Source: an uncultured Oscillospiraceae bacterium (GTDB lineage Bacteria; Bacillota; Clostridia; Oscillospirales; Acutalibacteraceae). From it: a stretch of DNA of 6,220 nt. The stretch lies in NCBI GenBank assembly GCA_902478455.1, contig CABSLJ010000150.1, positions 1 through 6,220 on the forward strand, read 5' to 3'. Shown here piece by piece: positions 4,762 to 6,220 of the stretch (within the stretch, counting starts at the first letter, position 1; every line of letters starts with the position of its first letter). Position numbers and translations under genes: made by a program. The notes beneath the pieces were generated by a model, which worked only from the letters and a program-made list of their open reading frames with translations, was not told the DNA's origin and did no database searches.

Positions 4762-6220
4762 TTGCAGCTCAATTACATCAATAAAAATCTATTGCGGTGG
4801 TTTTTGCCGGTTGCCATCGTTGTTTTGAGCGTATTGCTTTTACACAATATTTTTTCTCAAAAAGCTGATCCGATTCAGGAAATCGCCCCTGAGAACGGGA
4901 TACTGGATATCCGGAATGTTGACGTTTCGAGCGGCGTTATCAATATCGTGAACAACTGGGACTTTTACCCATCGGAACTGTATACGTCAGAGGACTTTGC
5001 TGCGGGAACAGTGGGAGAAAAATCTAAACCGGAGGAATCCGCTTCGGATACCCCCTACGGTACCCATCGCCTGCGGATTTTAGCACAGCCGAACCAGTAT
5101 TACACTATTTGCAGCTTTTCGCTGGATTATGCCAGCCGTGTATTCGTCAACGGCTCCGAGGTGGCGACCTTTGGAACGGTGGCGGATAACGCGGCGGATT
5201 TTGTGCCGAAGGTAGGCTATATGACCATTCCCATGTACTCTGGGGAAAACGGTGAGATTGAGATCATCTACCAGTACGGCAACTATGTCCACAAGAACGG
5301 CGGATATATCCAGCCCACCTACCTCTCCACCCCGCAGATCATGGAGCGGTTTAAGGCAGCGAACGACCTTGTATCCCTGTCAGTCAGCGGTGGCCTGCTG
5401 CTACTCATGCTGTACTTTCTGCTGAGTGCAGCAGTGCGCCGCAAGGCGGATTTTCTATGCCTTGCGCTCTGCTGCCTGGTGATGGCTCTGCGGGATCAGA
5501 ACTTCTTGAACATTCACCTGCTGCCAGCAGATACATCCTGGTATTTTGTTTATCGCACCTTAATTCTCATTGTGATGCTGATGCCGGTTTCTATTCTCCT
5601 GCTGCTGAAGTGCATGTATGACAAGGCGACCAGGCGCTGGCCGCTGTACGTCTATCTGGGAATGACAGCCATTGCGGCTATGCTGATCTGCGTACTGCCG
5701 ACACAAGACCTTGTTTCGGTTTCCACGGCGGTATATTATGCCTCCATCCCGTATCTGCTGTATCTGCTTTTCGGTGTTGCCCGTCATTATATCAAACAGC
5801 GCAGATTAGAAGCAACGGATATCCTGGTACTCTTCGGTTTTCTTATCCTTCTGGCGGGTCTGCTGTATGAAGCGTTTTTGACCGGGCACAGTGCAGAGGT
5901 TACTCACTATGGCACGGCGGCCTATGGAATGCTAGGCTTCATTTTTCTCAACGCTGCAGCCATCAACCTGCAGATTCAGCAGCGGGAAGCGGCGCTGATT
6001 GAAAGCCGCAGCCGGGGTGAGATGCTGGAGCGGATGAATCGCCTGAACATGGACTTCCTCCACAAGGTGGCCCATGAGCTGAAAACGCCGCTGACGGTTA
6101 TCTCCGGCTATGCCCAGCTGACCGGGATGCAGCTGGCAGCCGACCATATCAGCGACGAAACTCCCGGCAACCTGAAAACGATCCAGCAAGAGGCACAGCG
6201 GCTGGCGGATATGGTGACAA
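4762..6220 (+). CDS. Sensor histidine kinase with extracytoplasmic domain and 7TM region, C-terminus outside window
   Basis: This is a membrane sensor kinase that would autophosphorylate on histidine and pass the phosphate to a response regulator. The visible 486 residues are: a short basic N-terminus and signal anchor (about 8-30); an outside domain (about 31-200) rich in beta strands, with FSLDYASRVFVNGSEVATFG resembling jelly-roll folds of 7TMR-DISM receptors; seven hydrophobic segments from about 203 to 404; a linker helix; then the HisKA box FLHKVAHELKTPL (432-444) with H438 as phosphoacceptor. The ATP-binding HATPase_c domain (N, G1, F, G2 boxes) is beyond the right edge, and the frame is open to the end. 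The start is TTG with AAAGGAGGG 7 nt upstream. No response regulator lies on the visible side, so it is probably downstream. The ligand is unknown. Confidence 0.93.
   Translation, partial: MQLNYINKNLLRWFLPVAIVVLSVLLLHNIFSQKADPIQEIAPENGILDIRNVDVSSGVINIVNNWDFYPSELYTSEDFAAGTVGEKSKPEESASDTPYGTHRLRILAQPNQYYTICSFSLDYASRVFVNGSEVATFGTVADNAADFVPKVGYMTIPMYSGENGEIEIIYQYGNYVHKNGGYIQPTYLSTPQIMERFKAANDLVSLSVSGGLLLLMLYFLLSAAVRRKADFLCLALCCLVMALRDQNFLNIHLLPADTSWYFVYRTLILIVMLMPVSILLLLKCMYDKATRRWPLYVYLGMTAIAAMLICVLPTQDLVSVSTAVYYASIPYLLYLLFGVARHYIKQRRLEATDILVLFGFLILLAGLLYEAFLTGHSAEVTHYGTAAYGMLGFIFLNAAAINLQIQQREAALIESRSRGEMLERMNRLNMDFLHKVAHELKTPLTVISGYAQLTGMQLAADHISDETPGNLKTIQQEAQRLADMVT

Noticed and set aside
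5080..6189. Several minus-strand ORFs of 70-85 codons under the kinase
   Set aside because: They lie antisense to a gene with clear membrane and HisKA motifs, are short, and have no recognisable features.

Overview
The window looks like chromosomal DNA of an anaerobic Firmicute, most likely a clostridial (Oscillospiraceae/Ruminococcaceae-like) gut organism. The basis is a very long fused CoA-dehydratase activase, strong AGGAGG-type ribosome binding sites, a probable TTG start and a 7TM sensor kinase of a type common in Clostridia. The genus cannot be fixed from the sequence alone.

Layout. (1) Positions 1-2667, minus strand, hold the first 889 residues of a giant protein related to the activators of 2-hydroxyacyl-CoA dehydratases. 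It has two tandem ASKHA ATPase modules, a four-cysteine motif and the start of a DUF2229-type region, and the gene runs off the left edge. Two long plus-strand ORFs lying over it are antisense shadows. (2) Positions 2668-3338 are mostly non-coding. They carry a good candidate promoter and a structured leader for the activase, a doubtful ORF whose stop overlaps the activase start (ATGA), a roughly 96-bp imperfect inverted repeat, and a textbook terminator for the gene to the right. (3) Positions 3339-4208, minus strand, encode an AraC-type regulator with an N-terminal helix-turn-helix domain and a C-terminal GyrI/Rob-like effector-binding domain. (4) Positions 4209-4761 are AT-rich and contain only weak coding candidates plus a short dyad in front of the next gene. 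(5) From 4762 to the right edge, plus strand, lies the first part of a membrane histidine kinase: signal anchor, extracytoplasmic beta-rich domain, seven membrane segments, then the HisKA phosphoacceptor helix. Its ATPase domain and any partner response regulator lie outside the window.

The genes do not form an obvious shared pathway. The activase is a redox/ATP enzyme acting on iron-sulfur proteins. The AraC protein is a one-component ligand-responsive regulator whose target may be itself or a neighbour. The kinase is a separate signalling gene transcribed divergently from the AraC gene. The AT-rich middle section differs by eye from both flanks and may be a later insertion. I did not find a convincing wholly new system. 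The points most worth checking are the two intact cysteine pairs in the fused activase, the internal ribosome binding site that could release the AraC protein's effector domain, and the structured inverted repeat.
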